Part shown: positions 4,855 through 12,444 of the stretch, piece by piece
Layout: each line of letters starts with the position of its first letter
Numbering within the stretch: the first letter of the stretch is position 1
Origin: UBA9676 sp036522155
GTDB lineage: Bacteria > Actinomycetota > Actinomycetes > Streptosporangiales > Streptosporangiaceae
Assembly: GCA_036522155.1 (NCBI GenBank)
Contig: DATDGI010000314.1
Location: forward strand, 1 to 19,495
DNA: 19,495 nucleotides
Reading direction: 5' to 3'
Made by a program: the position numbers and the translations under genes
The notes under the pieces: generated by a model
The model's input: the letters and a program-made list of their open reading frames with translations, nothing else
Told to the model about the DNA's origin: nothing
The model's database searches: none

Positions 4855-7107
4855 TCAGCCCGTCCCCGTCCTGATCGGCATCTCGAACCAGACCGCCTTG
4901 CCGTCCTTGGTTGGCCGCGTGCCCCAGCGGGAGGCAATCTGGTCAACCAGGAACAGTCCCCGCCCGCCCTCGTCAGTCTCGCCCGCGCTGCGGATCCGCG
5001 GCAGCCGCAGGTCGGAGTCGAACACCTCGACCCACACCGCGGCGGCGCCGCGGCGCAGCCGGAGGGTGAACTGCTTGGGCCACGGTGGCGCTTGCTCCAT
5101 GGCCGGGGGCGGTGGCTGGGGCGGGGGCCAGGGCGGCTGCGGGCCGGTGGCCGCCAATGCGGCAGCGGCTGGCGCCAGCGCGAGCCGGCGGCGGCGGATC
5201 GGCAGGGCCGTGTGCAGGACGACGTTGGTGATGACCTCGGAGACCAGCAGGCAGATCAGTTCGGCCTGCCGGGCTGGCACCCGCCAGCGGGCCAGCGTGG
5301 TCTGGGCCTGGCGGCGGGCCTGCGAGACCTGGATCGCCTCGGCCGGGAACGAGCACTCCCACATGGCCAGGTCGGTCCGCGAGGTGCGCACCACCACGAT
5401 GGCCATGTCGTCGTCGATGTCTCCTGGCACCGCCTCCTCGGCCGCCTGGGCGACCTGCTCGACCCCGGCGCCGGCGGCCTTGCCGACCGCGGCCCGGAGC
5501 ATCGCCTGCGCCTCCGCCTCGGTGTAGTGGCCACCGTCCTGGCGCTGCCGCCGGTCGGTGAGCCCGTCGGTGTACAGCACCAGGGTGCTGCCGGGCGGGA
5601 TCTGACGGGTTTCCTCGTGGTAGGTCGGCGCGCCGGGCATGCCCTTGCCGCGCACGCCCAGCAGCAGGCCCTTGTGCTCGATCTCCAGCTCGCCCACCTC
5701 GCCGCCGGTGACCAGCAGCGGCGCGTCATGCCCGGCGTTGGCGAACCACAGGGTCCGCGTCCAGGCGTCGTAGACCAGATAGGTGCAGCTCACGATCGGC
5801 GGGTCGAGCTGGCTGCTGGCACCGGGGGTGGTGCTGCCCAGCGTCCGGCACCAGTCGTCCAGCTTGCGCAACATCTCGGCCGGCGGCTTGTCGTCCTGTG
5901 CGAAGGCCCGCATCGCGGCCCGCAGCTGGCCCATCACCGCCGCCGCCCGGGCGCCGCGCCCCTCCACGTCCCCGATCACGATGCCGACCCGGCCCGCCGA
6001 CAGCGGGATCAGGTCGTACCAGTCCCCGCCCACCTGGGTCTGGATGCCCTGGCCGTGGGTTTCCAGCGGTTTGGCTGGCACGTACCGCCAGGCGACCTCG
6101 AGGCCGTCCAGGATGGGCAGCTGCTGCGGCAGCAGGCTGGTCTGGAAGGCCAGCGCGGTACGCCGCTCCTCCTCGAACAGCATCGCGTTGTCGATGGCGA
6201 TGGCGACCCGGCCGGCGATCGCGCCCAGGAAGTCCCGGTCGGCGTCGTCGTACCGGCGCGGCTCGGCCCCGGTCAGCCGGGACCCGCCCAGGCTCATCAC
6301 CCCGAGCAGCTCACCGCGCGCACACAGCGGCGCCGCGATGATCGAGGTGAGCCCGACCTCTTCGCTGGCCCGCAGGCTCTCGGGGTTCGGCGCCGGGAAT
6401 TCGCCGCTGCGGAGGTCGGTCACCACCACCGCGTCCAGCAGCGCCATCGCCTGCTGGCAGAAATGCCCTTCCGGGTAAAAGACCTGCTCGCCCACCCGGG
6501 CCCAGCTGCCCGGCGGTGGCGTCCAGCCGCCGGCGCTGATCAGCGCCCGGCGGATCAGCTTGTCGCCCTGGAACAGGTCGATGATGCAGTGATCGGCGAA
6601 CTGGGGCACGAGCGTCTCGGCCACGTGCCGGAGGGTGAGATCGAGTTCCAGCGAGCGGGCCAGCCGCTCCCCGATCCGGTCCAGCAGTGCGATCTGGTCC
6701 CGCTCCCGGGGGCCCGCCCGGCCCGCCGCCTGCCGGGCGAGCAGCACCGCCCCGTCGATGGCGCCGGACGGCTGCCGCATCGGCACGGCCTGCACCTTGA
6801 CGAAGACCCGGGCGCCATCGGGGCGGGTGACGGTGAGCGTGCCCTCCCAGCTGCCGCCGCGCAGCACCTCGCGGAGCAACTCGCCCGCCTTTCCCAGGTC
6901 CGCTTCCTCGAAGCCGAGCGAGAAGACCGACCGGCCCACCAGTTCGCTGGCGTCGCCGGGGCCTTCGGGCAGGCCGAGCAGGCGGCTGGCGTAGGCGTTC
7001 GCGTGCCGGATGCTGCCCAGCTGGTCGGTGACGATGACCCCGGCATCCATCTGGCCGAGCACGGCGGCCGCGGGCAGCTGGGCCGCCAGCCCGTCCCCGT
7101 CAGTCAC
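4855..7107 (-). CDS. PAS-GAF-SpoIIE (PP2C) phosphatase with C-terminal anti-sigma-type ATPase domain
   Basis: This 750-residue cytoplasmic signalling protein has four domains in order: PAS (about 10-125), GAF (about 150-320), SpoIIE/PP2C phosphatase (about 335-570) and an RsbW-like HATPase domain (about 585-745). Phosphatase metal-site motifs are visible: GGDWYD, IGDVEGRG, YTDGLTD and DDDMAIVV. The ATPase domain keeps its N box (LLVSEVITNVV) and the GGRGLFLVD box. A Pro-rich insertion of about 45 residues (636-680) splits these two boxes. Such proteins dephosphorylate anti-sigma antagonists in response to ligands, redox or light sensed by PAS/GAF, while the ATPase domain may act as kinase on the same partner. 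Start is GTG 7107, overlapping the regulator stop as GTGA, with GGGAG seven bases upstream. So it is coupled to the iron-type regulator. No antagonist or sigma gene is nearby. Confidence 0.93.
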   Translation of the reverse strand: MTDGDGLAAQLPAAAVLGQMDAGVIVTDQLGSIRHANAYASRLLGLPEGPGDASELVGRSVFSLGFEEADLGKAGELLREVLRGGSWEGTLTVTRPDGARVFVKVQAVPMRQPSGAIDGAVLLARQAAGRAGPRERDQIALLDRIGERLARSLELDLTLRHVAETLVPQFADHCIIDLFQGDKLIRRALISAGGWTPPPGSWARVGEQVFYPEGHFCQQAMALLDAVVVTDLRSGEFPAPNPESLRASEEVGLTSIIAAPLCARGELLGVMSLGGSRLTGAEPRRYDDADRDFLGAIAGRVAIAIDNAMLFEEERRTALAFQTSLLPQQLPILDGLEVAWRYVPAKPLETHGQGIQTQVGGDWYDLIPLSAGRVGIVIGDVEGRGARAAAVMGQLRAAMRAFAQDDKPPAEMLRKLDDWCRTLGSTTPGASSQLDPPIVSCTYLVYDAWTRTLWFANAGHDAPLLVTGGEVGELEIEHKGLLLGVRGKGMPGAPTYHEETRQIPPGSTLVLYTDGLTDRRQRQDGGHYTEAEAQAMLRAAVGKAAGAGVEQVAQAAEEAVPGDIDDDMAIVVVRTSRTDLAMWECSFPAEAIQVSQARRQAQTTLARWRVPARQAELICLLVSEVITNVVLHTALPIRRRRLALAPAAAALAATGPQPPWPPPQPPPPAMEQAPPWPKQFTLRLRRGAAAVWVEVFDSDLRLPRIRSAGETDEGGRGLFLVDQIASRWGTRPTKDGKAVWFEMPIRTGTG

Positions 7108-7871
7108 CGCCGTGCTCCCGGCCGGTGCCGGAACCTGGGCGGCGCCGGTAACTGCTGGCCCACGAAGACGTGCGCGGCAACCCAGCGGGGCAGCACTGCC
7201 GCCAGGCTTTCGCCCGCTCCGTCCTCACTTGTCACCCGCACACCGTCGTCCGTTGTCGCGAGTGTGACCTCGCGTCCCGGTTGTATCCCGCCGCGCCGGA
7301 GTTTAAGCATCAGGCCGGCATCGCTTTGGACCTGCTCGCTGATCCGCATCACCGTGGCCGGGCCGGCCTGCTCGGCCGCCGCACGGTCCATCGGGATGGC
7401 CCGCTCGCGCGCGGCCGCCGTCGCCCGGTCGGTTGCGTCGTGGGGAACACCCAGCTCGGCCAGGCCGGGGATGACGTTGCCGTGCGGGCAGCGCACCGGG
7501 TAGCTGAGCAGCTCCACCAGCCTGCGCTCCACCTGCTCGGAGATCACGTGCTCCCAGCGGCAGGCCTCGACGTGGACATCCTCCCAGGGCAGGCCGATCA
7601 CGCTGACCAGCAGGCACTCGGCCAGCCGGTGCTTGCGCATGACCCGGGTGGCCAGCACCCGGCCGGTCTCGGTCAGCACCAGCTGCCGGTCACCTTCCAG
7701 CCGGAGCAGGTCGTCGCGCTCCATCCGGGCCACGGTCTGGCTGACGGTCGGCCCGCTGTGGCTGAGCCGCTCGGCGATCCGGGCCCGGAGCGGGACGATG
7801 CCCTCCTCCTCCAGCTCGAAGATGGTCCGCAGATACATCTCCGTGGTGTCGATCAGCCCGTGCGCTGTCAC
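7104..7871 (-). CDS. ideR: DtxR/IdeR-family metal-dependent repressor (IdeR/DmdR1-like)
   Basis: This 255-residue regulator has a winged helix-turn-helix (about 1-72), a dimerisation and metal-binding domain (about 73-145) and an SH3-like C-terminal domain. All metal ligands of diphtheria DtxR are present with an offset of two: Met12, Cys104, Glu107, His108 (primary site) and His81, Glu85, His100 (ancillary site), within HRLAECLLVSVIGL and HVEACRWEHV. With iron(II) bound, such proteins repress siderophore and iron-uptake genes. The start is a GTG at 7871 with GAGGGGAG upstream. It lies 39 bases downstream of pdxH on the same strand and overlaps the phosphatase start by four bases. The S. coelicolor homologue DmdR1 is, as I recall, also near citrate synthase and pdxH. 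The gene symbol rests on the ligands and this context; a manganese-type relative is less likely. No iron box is seen in the window. Confidence 0.92.
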   Translation of the reverse strand: MTAHGLIDTTEMYLRTIFELEEEGIVPLRARIAERLSHSGPTVSQTVARMERDDLLRLEGDRQLVLTETGRVLATRVMRKHRLAECLLVSVIGLPWEDVHVEACRWEHVISEQVERRLVELLSYPVRCPHGNVIPGLAELGVPHDATDRATAAARERAIPMDRAAAEQAGPATVMRISEQVQSDAGLMLKLRRGGIQPGREVTLATTDDGVRVTSEDGAGESLAAVLPRWVAAHVFVGQQLPAPPRFRHRPGARR

Positions 7872-7910
7872 CGGTTCTCCCCTCGCAGCCGATGGTATGC
7901 GGTCGCCTGC

Positions 7911-8567
7911 TCAGGGGGCGAGACGCTGGATGACCCAGCGACCGCCCTCCCGGTGGTAGCGCAGCCGGTCGTGCAGCCGGTTGGCCCGGCCCTGCCAGAA
8001 CTCGACGATCTCGTGCCGGAGCCGGTAGCCGCCCCAGAAGCTGGGCATGGGCACGACCGTGCCCTCCGGCCACCGCTCGGCCAGCTGCGCGTACCGGTCA
8101 TCGAGCACCGCCCGGGAGCTGATCACGGCCGACTGCCTGCTGGCCCACGCGCCCAGCTGGGAACCCCGCGGGCGGGAGTGGAAGTAAGGCTCGCTGTCCT
8201 GCTCGGACAGCGGCGAGACCGCCCCCTGGATGATCACCTGGCGGTGCAGCGCGTACCACGGGAACAGCAGGCACGCCCACGGGTTGCCGGCCAGATCCTG
8301 GCCCTTGGCCGAGGTGCGGTTGGTGTAGAAGATGAACCCGTCCGGCCCGTGCGACTTGAGCAGGACCGACCGCGCCCGGGGCCGGCCCTCGCCGGTCATG
8401 GTGGACAGCACCATGGCGTTCGGCTCGGGCAGGCCCGCCTCGATCGCGGCGGTGAGCCAGTCCGAGAACTGCGTCACCGGGTCAGCCGGCAGCGCGCCCT
8501 CGTCCAGCCCGGGCCGGGCCGGCCTGGGCGGCTGGCCGGCCGGCGGCGGATTTTCGTCGGTGCCCAC
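7911..8567 (-). CDS. pdxH: Pyridoxamine/pyridoxine 5'-phosphate oxidase
   Basis: This 218-residue FMN enzyme oxidises pyridoxamine or pyridoxine 5'-phosphate to pyridoxal 5'-phosphate, the last step of vitamin B6 synthesis and salvage. It has the family core: AMVLSTMTGEGRPRARSVLL, FIFYTNRTSAKGQDL, the FPWYALHRQVIIQG segment, the SEPYFHSRPRGSQLGAWAS substrate loop and the C-terminal FWQGRANRLHDRLRY. Family length is normal. The GTG at 8567 has no evident ribosome site, and the first 20 residues are Pro-rich and not conserved, so the start is tentative. It heads a minus-strand run with the IdeR-like regulator. Nearby serC is a pyridoxal-phosphate enzyme, although it lies in a separate plus-strand unit. 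Confidence 0.93.
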   Translation of the reverse strand: MGTDENPPPAGQPPRPARPGLDEGALPADPVTQFSDWLTAAIEAGLPEPNAMVLSTMTGEGRPRARSVLLKSHGPDGFIFYTNRTSAKGQDLAGNPWACLLFPWYALHRQVIIQGAVSPLSEQDSEPYFHSRPRGSQLGAWASRQSAVISSRAVLDDRYAQLAERWPEGTVVPMPSFWGGYRLRHEIVEFWQGRANRLHDRLRYHREGGRWVIQRLAP

Positions 8568-8756
8568 GGGTAAGGATCTTCACACAGCCGCCCTGGATCA
8601 GGCACGTAGCGCCGGGGTGGCAGGCATCACGGCCACGCCGCTACCGGTATAGACCTTCCGCGAGGTTCAATTGATCGGGCTGCGGTGCGCACACCCGCCA
8701 CCGCGGCCACCAGGCCGGCCCGGAACCCGGGTCACGTCGCTCACGAGGAGGCGCAG

Positions 8757-9863
8757 GTGGCCGACTTCAAGCCCGGGCTCGAGGGCGTGGTCGCGTTCGA
8801 GACAGAGATCGCCGAGCCTGACCGGGAAGGCGGCTCGCTGCGTTACCGCGGGGTCGACATCGAGGACCTGGTCGGCCACGTCTCCTACGGCCATGTGTGG
8901 GGACTGCTGGTGGACGACGCGTTCACCCCGGGTCTGCCGCCGGCCGAGCCCTACCCGATACCCGTGCATTCCGGCGACGTCCGGGTGGACGTGCAGGCCG
9001 CGCTGGCGATGCTGGCACCGGCCTGGGGGATGCGGCCGCTGCTTGATATCAGCGACGAGCAGGCCCGCGGCGACCTGGCGCGGGCCTCGGTGATGACGCT
9101 GTCCTTCGTGGCCCAGTCCGCCCGGGATCCCGGCCTGCCGCTGATCCCGCAGGAAACGGTGGACCAGTCGGCCAACATTGTCGAGCGGTTCATGATCCGC
9201 TGGCGGGGCGAGCCCGACCCACTGCACGTCCGGGCGGTGGACGCCTACTGGACGTCGGCCGCCGAGCATGGCCTGAACGCCTCCACCTTCACCGCCCGGG
9301 TGATCGCCTCGACCGGTGCCGACGTGGCGGCGGCGCTGTCCGGCGCGGTCGGCGCCATATCCGGGCCGCTGCACGGAGGCGCCCCGGCCCGGGTGCTGCA
9401 CATGATCGAAGAGGTGGAGCGGATCGGCGACGCCGGCAAGTACGTCACGGCCGTGCTCGACCGCGGTGAGCGGCTGATGGGCTTCGGGCACCGGGTCTAC
9501 CGGGCCGAGGATCCACGCGCCCGGGTGCTGCGCCGCACCGCCAAGGAACTCGGCGCTCCCCGCTACGAGACCGCGGTCGCGCTGGAGGAAGCCGCGCTGA
9601 CCGAACTGCACGCCCGGCGGCCGGACCGGATACTGGCTACCAACGTGGAGTACTGGGCCGCGATCGTGCTGGACTTCGCGCAGGTCCCCGCGCACATGTT
9701 CACCTCGATGTTCACCTGCGCGCGGACGGCCGGCTGGGCGGCGCACATCCTGGAGCAGAAGCGCACCGGCCGGCTGGTCCGGCCCAGCGCCCGCTACGTG
9801 GGCCCGAAGGCCCGCCCCATCAAGGACGTCGAAGGCGCCGCCACCGTCCTCGGGGAGGTCTGA
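8757..9863 (+). CDS. citA: Citrate synthase 2
   Basis: This 368-residue protein condenses oxaloacetate and acetyl-CoA to citrate. The family start is at GTG 8757 (ADFKPGLEGVVAFETEIAEP), preceded five bases earlier by GAGGAGG, so longer in-frame starts such as 8685 are rejected. Substrate-binding and catalytic histidines are seen: EHGLNASTF (about 170-178), His206 in GPLHGG and His245 in GFGHRVYRAEDPRA. At the place where E. coli GltA has its catalytic Asp362 (NVD), the sequence reads NVE (296-298). From memory this is usual in the actinobacterial citA type rather than damage. It diverges from pdxH across 189 bases. Its own promoter may include TATAGA near 8647, but this is weak. serC follows on the same strand after 195 bases with a separate promoter. 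Confidence 0.95.
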   Translation: MADFKPGLEGVVAFETEIAEPDREGGSLRYRGVDIEDLVGHVSYGHVWGLLVDDAFTPGLPPAEPYPIPVHSGDVRVDVQAALAMLAPAWGMRPLLDISDEQARGDLARASVMTLSFVAQSARDPGLPLIPQETVDQSANIVERFMIRWRGEPDPLHVRAVDAYWTSAAEHGLNASTFTARVIASTGADVAAALSGAVGAISGPLHGGAPARVLHMIEEVERIGDAGKYVTAVLDRGERLMGFGHRVYRAEDPRARVLRRTAKELGAPRYETAVALEEAALTELHARRPDRILATNVEYWAAIVLDFAQVPAHMFTSMFTCARTAGWAAHILEQKRTGRLVRPSARYVGPKARPIKDVEGAATVLGEV

Positions 9864-10045
9864 CCGCGGTCGCGGCACCGGCCGCGGGTGCGGCGGTACG
9901 CGGAGCGCGCTACGGCCGGACCGCAGACTGGGCGCACGGTACACAGAGCCGGCTCGGCGGGCCTCGGGCCGGCCGGTGTGAGTGTGGTGGTGAGCGGAGC
10001 GGACGGGTGCGGATTCGGCTCCGGCCGGGCCGCGAACCGGGTCGA

Positions 10046-10051
10046 TAGGCT
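10046..10051 (+). promoter_or_regulatory. -10 box for leaderless serC transcript
   Basis: TAGGCT fits TANNNT and is separated from the serC GTG by exactly seven bases (GGGGCGT). Transcription would then begin at or next to the start codon, as in many actinobacterial leaderless genes. No ribosome site precedes the GTG, which agrees with this. No convincing -35 is seen. Confidence 0.65.
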
Positions 10052-10058
10052 GGGGCGT

Positions 10059-11177
10059 GTGACCAACATCGTGCTCCCCGCCGAGCTCAAGCCCGCTGAC
10101 GGCCGGTTTGGCAGCGGGCCGTCCAAGGTCCGTCCCGAGCAGGTCGCTGCGCTGGCCGCGTCCGGCCCGCTCTATCTGGGTACCTCGCACCGGCAGGCCC
10201 CGGTCCGCTCGCTGGTGCAGCGGGTCCGCGAGGGGCTCACCGAACTGTTCCGTCTCCCCGACGGCTACCAGGTGGTGCTCGGCAACGGCGGCACCACCAC
10301 GTTCTGGGACGTGGCCTCGTTCAGCCTGGTCACCGAGAGATCGCTGCACCTTTCGTTCGGCGAATTCTCGGCCAAGTTCGCCAAGGTGACCGCGGGCGCG
10401 CCGTGGCTGCGGACCCCGGCGATCATCGAATCCCCGCCCGGTACCCATCCGCGGCCGAGGGCGGAGAGCGGGGTGGACACCTACGCGCTCACCCACAACG
10501 AGACCTCGACCGGCGTGGCGATGCCGGTCCACCGGGTGCCCGGAGCCGACGACGGCGCGCTGGTGCTGGTGGACGCGACCAGCGCCGCAGGCGGGCTGCC
10601 GGTCGACGTGAGCGAGGCCGACGTCTACTACTTCGCGCCGCAGAAGTGCTTCGGATCGGACGGGGGGCTGTGGCTCGCGCTGGTGTCGCCCGCGGCGCAG
10701 GAGCGGGCGGCCGCGATCGCAGCCAGCGGCCGGTATGTGCCCGAGTCACTGTCACTGCCGGTGGCGATCGACAACTCGGCCAAGTTCCAGACGTACAACA
10801 CCCCGGGGGTGGCGACCCTGCTGCTGCTGGCCGAGCAGGTGGAGTGGATGCTGCGGGAAGGTGGCCTGGACTGGGCCGTCGGCCGCACCGCCGACTCGGC
10901 CTCGCGCCTGTACACGTGGGCGGAGAAAGCGCCCTACACCACCCCGTTTGTGGCCGACCCGGCGCAGCGGTCGCAGGTGGTGGGCACGATCGACTTCACC
11001 GGCCCGGTGGACGCCGCCGCGGTGGCGGCGACGCTGCGCGCGAACGGGATCGTGGACACCGAGCCCTACCGCAAGCTCGGTCGCAACCAGTTGCGGATCG
11101 CCATGTTCCCGGCCATCGAACCGGCGGACGTGGAGGCGCTGACCGCCTGCATCGACTACGTGGCCGAACGGCTCTAG
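10059..11177 (+). CDS. serC: Phosphoserine aminotransferase
   Basis: This 372-residue class V aminotransferase converts 3-phosphohydroxypyruvate and glutamate to phosphoserine in serine synthesis, and may serve pyridoxal-phosphate synthesis in some bacteria. The N-terminus has KPADGRFGSGPSKVRPEQ. The cofactor site has GNGGTTTFWD, the aspartate VDATSAAGG (Asp172) and the Schiff-base lysine Lys196 in YYFAPQKCFGSDGG. NTPGVATL and a final RIAMFPAIEP complete the family pattern. The size matches the mycobacterial type. I chose the GTG at 10059 on family length and on the TAGGCT box seven bases before it; the upstream in-frame ATG at 9888 would add 57 residues without family character. The stop is followed by a small hairpin and the convergent miniprotein gene. 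Confidence 0.96.
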   Translation: MTNIVLPAELKPADGRFGSGPSKVRPEQVAALAASGPLYLGTSHRQAPVRSLVQRVREGLTELFRLPDGYQVVLGNGGTTTFWDVASFSLVTERSLHLSFGEFSAKFAKVTAGAPWLRTPAIIESPPGTHPRPRAESGVDTYALTHNETSTGVAMPVHRVPGADDGALVLVDATSAAGGLPVDVSEADVYYFAPQKCFGSDGGLWLALVSPAAQERAAAIAASGRYVPESLSLPVAIDNSAKFQTYNTPGVATLLLLAEQVEWMLREGGLDWAVGRTADSASRLYTWAEKAPYTTPFVADPAQRSQVVGTIDFTGPVDAAAVAATLRANGIVDTEPYRKLGRNQLRIAMFPAIEPADVEALTACIDYVAERL

Positions 11178-11193
11178 CCGGGAACGCCCCGGC
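11177..11193. terminator. Weak hairpin between convergent genes
   Basis: GCCGGG (11177-11182) and CCCGGC (11188-11193) are reverse complements around AACGC. The hairpin starts on the last base of the serC stop and lies before the end of the convergent miniprotein gene. There is no T-run, so it may be only a weak or factor-assisted terminator. Confidence 0.3.
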
Positions 11194-11197
11194 CGGG

Positions 11198-11281
11198 TCA
11201 GTGCAGGACCGCGCCGACCAGCACCCCCAGCACGAGCAGCACCAGCACCGTGGGGAGCAGCCAGCGCGTCGTGCGGTTCAC
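11198..11281 (-). CDS. 27-residue single-pass membrane miniprotein
   Basis: The frame reads NRTTRWLLPTVLVLLVLGV after the start and ends LVGAVLH. It is a short basic N-terminus followed by one strongly hydrophobic helix of about 20 residues, in the N-in orientation by the positive-inside rule. There is no ribosome site before the GTG at 11281. TAAGCT stands exactly seven bases upstream, the same geometry as at serC, which argues for a leaderless transcript. It follows thpR on the same strand by 35 bases and converges on serC. No family is recognised. Single-helix miniproteins of this size often bind larger membrane complexes, but nothing here shows a partner. Confidence 0.55.
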   Translation of the reverse strand: MNRTTRWLLPTVLVLLVLGVLVGAVLH

Positions 11282-11288
11282 AGCAGGC

Positions 11289-11294
11289 AGCTTA
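11289..11294 (-). promoter_or_regulatory. -10 box for the membrane miniprotein
   Basis: Read on the minus strand, TAAGCT fits TANNNT and is followed by seven bases (GCCTGCT) and then the GTG at 11281. This is the leaderless arrangement also seen at serC. A CTGACC further upstream is 20 bases away, too far for a standard -35. Confidence 0.5.
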
Positions 11295-11316
11295 ATGTGC
11301 CCGCCAGCGACTGAGG

Positions 11317-11892
11317 TCAGTCCGCCGGGCCGGGATCGCCGTTGACCAGCGACCAGCTCCCGAGCGTCTCGTAGCGGGGCCGCTGCTGCAGGCGGCTGCG
11401 GATGAGGTGGATCTCCCCGGCCGTCCAGGCCGTGCCGGCGAACCCGGCCAGCGTCGCCACCAGGGTCCGCACGTCGGCCGGCGCCCGGCAGCGGGCCAGG
11501 GTCAGGTGCGGCTCGTACCGGCGGCCACCGGCGGTGGGCGGGACGCCGGCCTCCTTCGCACCCGTCTCCACGGCGCCGGCCAGATCGGCCAGGCCAGCCA
11601 GGTCGCCCTGGATCCCGGTCCATAGCACCCGGGCCCGGTCGGCCACCGGGAACGCGCCCGCGCCGCCGAGCGCGAGGGACAGCCGCCGGTGCCGCGTGGC
11701 CGCGACGGCCAGCCCATCCGCCAGTTCCCCGGTGACCTTCTCGTCCACCTCACCGAGGAAGGCAAGCGTCAGGTGCCATGCGTCCCGGCCGGTCCAGCGC
11801 AGCTCCGGCCAGGCCAGCCGGAGCGGGGCCACCGCGCTGTCCAGCTCCCCGGCCGCCTCACCGGGAAGCGCGAGCGCAACGAACAGCCTCAT
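11317..11892 (-). CDS. thpR: RNA 2',3'-cyclic phosphodiesterase (2H family)
   Basis: This 191-residue protein begins RLFVALALPGEAAGELD and carries the two His-x-Thr motifs of the 2H phosphoesterase fold: HLTL at 40-43 (WHLTLAFLG) and HLTL at 129-132 (EPHLTLARC). ThpR-type enzymes hydrolyse 2',3'-cyclic phosphate ends of RNA to 2'-phosphate and were first found as tRNA ligases in vitro. Length is normal. The ATG at 11892 gives the family start exactly, so longer upstream frames are rejected. It follows the DinB-type gene by 47 bases, with a short CCGTGA/TCACGG inverted repeat between them. Biological substrate in actinomycetes is unknown. Confidence 0.93.
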   Translation of the reverse strand: MRLFVALALPGEAAGELDSAVAPLRLAWPELRWTGRDAWHLTLAFLGEVDEKVTGELADGLAVAATRHRRLSLALGGAGAFPVADRARVLWTGIQGDLAGLADLAGAVETGAKEAGVPPTAGGRRYEPHLTLARCRAPADVRTLVATLAGFAGTAWTAGEIHLIRSRLQQRPRYETLGSWSLVNGDPGPAD

Positions 11893-11939
11893 AGCCCATT
11901 GGTAGCAGCCCCGGGGCCCTGCCCGTGACTGATCACGGC

Positions 11940-12419
11940 TCAGACCCCGACCGCGCCGTCGATCCGTTCCCGCAGCAGGTCCGCGTGGCCGTTGTGGCGG
12001 GCGTATTCCTCGATCATGTGGATCATGATCCAGCGCAGCGAGACCTCGTCGCCGCGCTTGGTGGTCCCCGTCACGTCCAGCGACGGGGCGGCGGCCGCGC
12101 GCTGGCGGGCGTCGGCGCACTCGGCCCGCCAGGCCGCGAAGTCCGCGGCCGGGTCGGCGCTGGCCACGTCGTCGAAGGCGCCGTCCGGGCTGCCGTCGGT
12201 CCGCGGGTACCGGAACGGGCCCCGCTCACGGTCGAGCACCATGGTGAACCAGTTGCGCTCCACGTCGGCCATGTGCCGGACCAGGCCAAGCAGGGAGAGG
12301 TTCGAGGGCGGCACCGCCCGCTCGCGGAGCTGGTCGCCGGTCAGGCCATCGCATTTGAGCGCCAGCGTGGCCCGCTGGAAATCCAGCCAGCCGTCCAGCA
12401 TCTGGCGTTCCGGCGCCAC
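11940..12419 (-). CDS. DinB/DUF664 family protein
   Basis: This 159-residue four-helix protein of the DUF664/DinB_2 type begins PERQMLDGWLDFQRATLALK, the usual family start. Probable metal-binding histidines are His49 in LVRHMADVERNWF and the cluster His134, His142 and His145 in HMIEEYARHNGHADLLRERI. Members of this superfamily in actinomycetes include mycothiol- or bacillithiol-dependent transferases that detoxify electrophiles. That role is possible but not shown by the sequence alone. An in-frame stop lies just upstream, so the GTG at 12419 is the earliest start. It follows the MFS exporter by 25 bases, in a likely operon with marR, which would suit a stress or drug-response role. Confidence 0.88.
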   Translation of the reverse strand: MAPERQMLDGWLDFQRATLALKCDGLTGDQLRERAVPPSNLSLLGLVRHMADVERNWFTMVLDRERGPFRYPRTDGSPDGAFDDVASADPAADFAAWRAECADARQRAAAAPSLDVTGTTKRGDEVSLRWIMIHMIEEYARHNGHADLLRERIDGAVGV

Positions 12420-12444
12420 GTCCGGGGCTCGGGTCGGTCAACCG

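Noticed and set aside
3069..4874. 601-codon plus-strand frame across the thiolase
   Set aside because: The thiolase on the minus strand has all catalytic motifs; the plus product is Arg/Gly/Pro-rich low-complexity sequence typical of antisense frames.
5092..7503. 803-codon plus-strand frame across the phosphatase
   Set aside because: It is the mirror of a well-supported four-domain protein and has no recognisable domain of its own.
9862..9871. GACCGCGGTC palindrome at the citA stop
   Set aside because: Ten-base palindromes of G and C are expected by chance in this composition, and no terminator-like tail follows.
8667..10532. 621-codon minus-strand frame across citA and serC
   Set aside because: Both plus-strand genes are unmistakable enzymes; the antisense frame spans two genes and their promoter.
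11923..11938. CCGTGA/TCACGG inverted repeat between the DinB-type gene and thpR
   Set aside because: Arms are only six bases with no T-run; it is mentioned with thpR but is too weak for a separate call.
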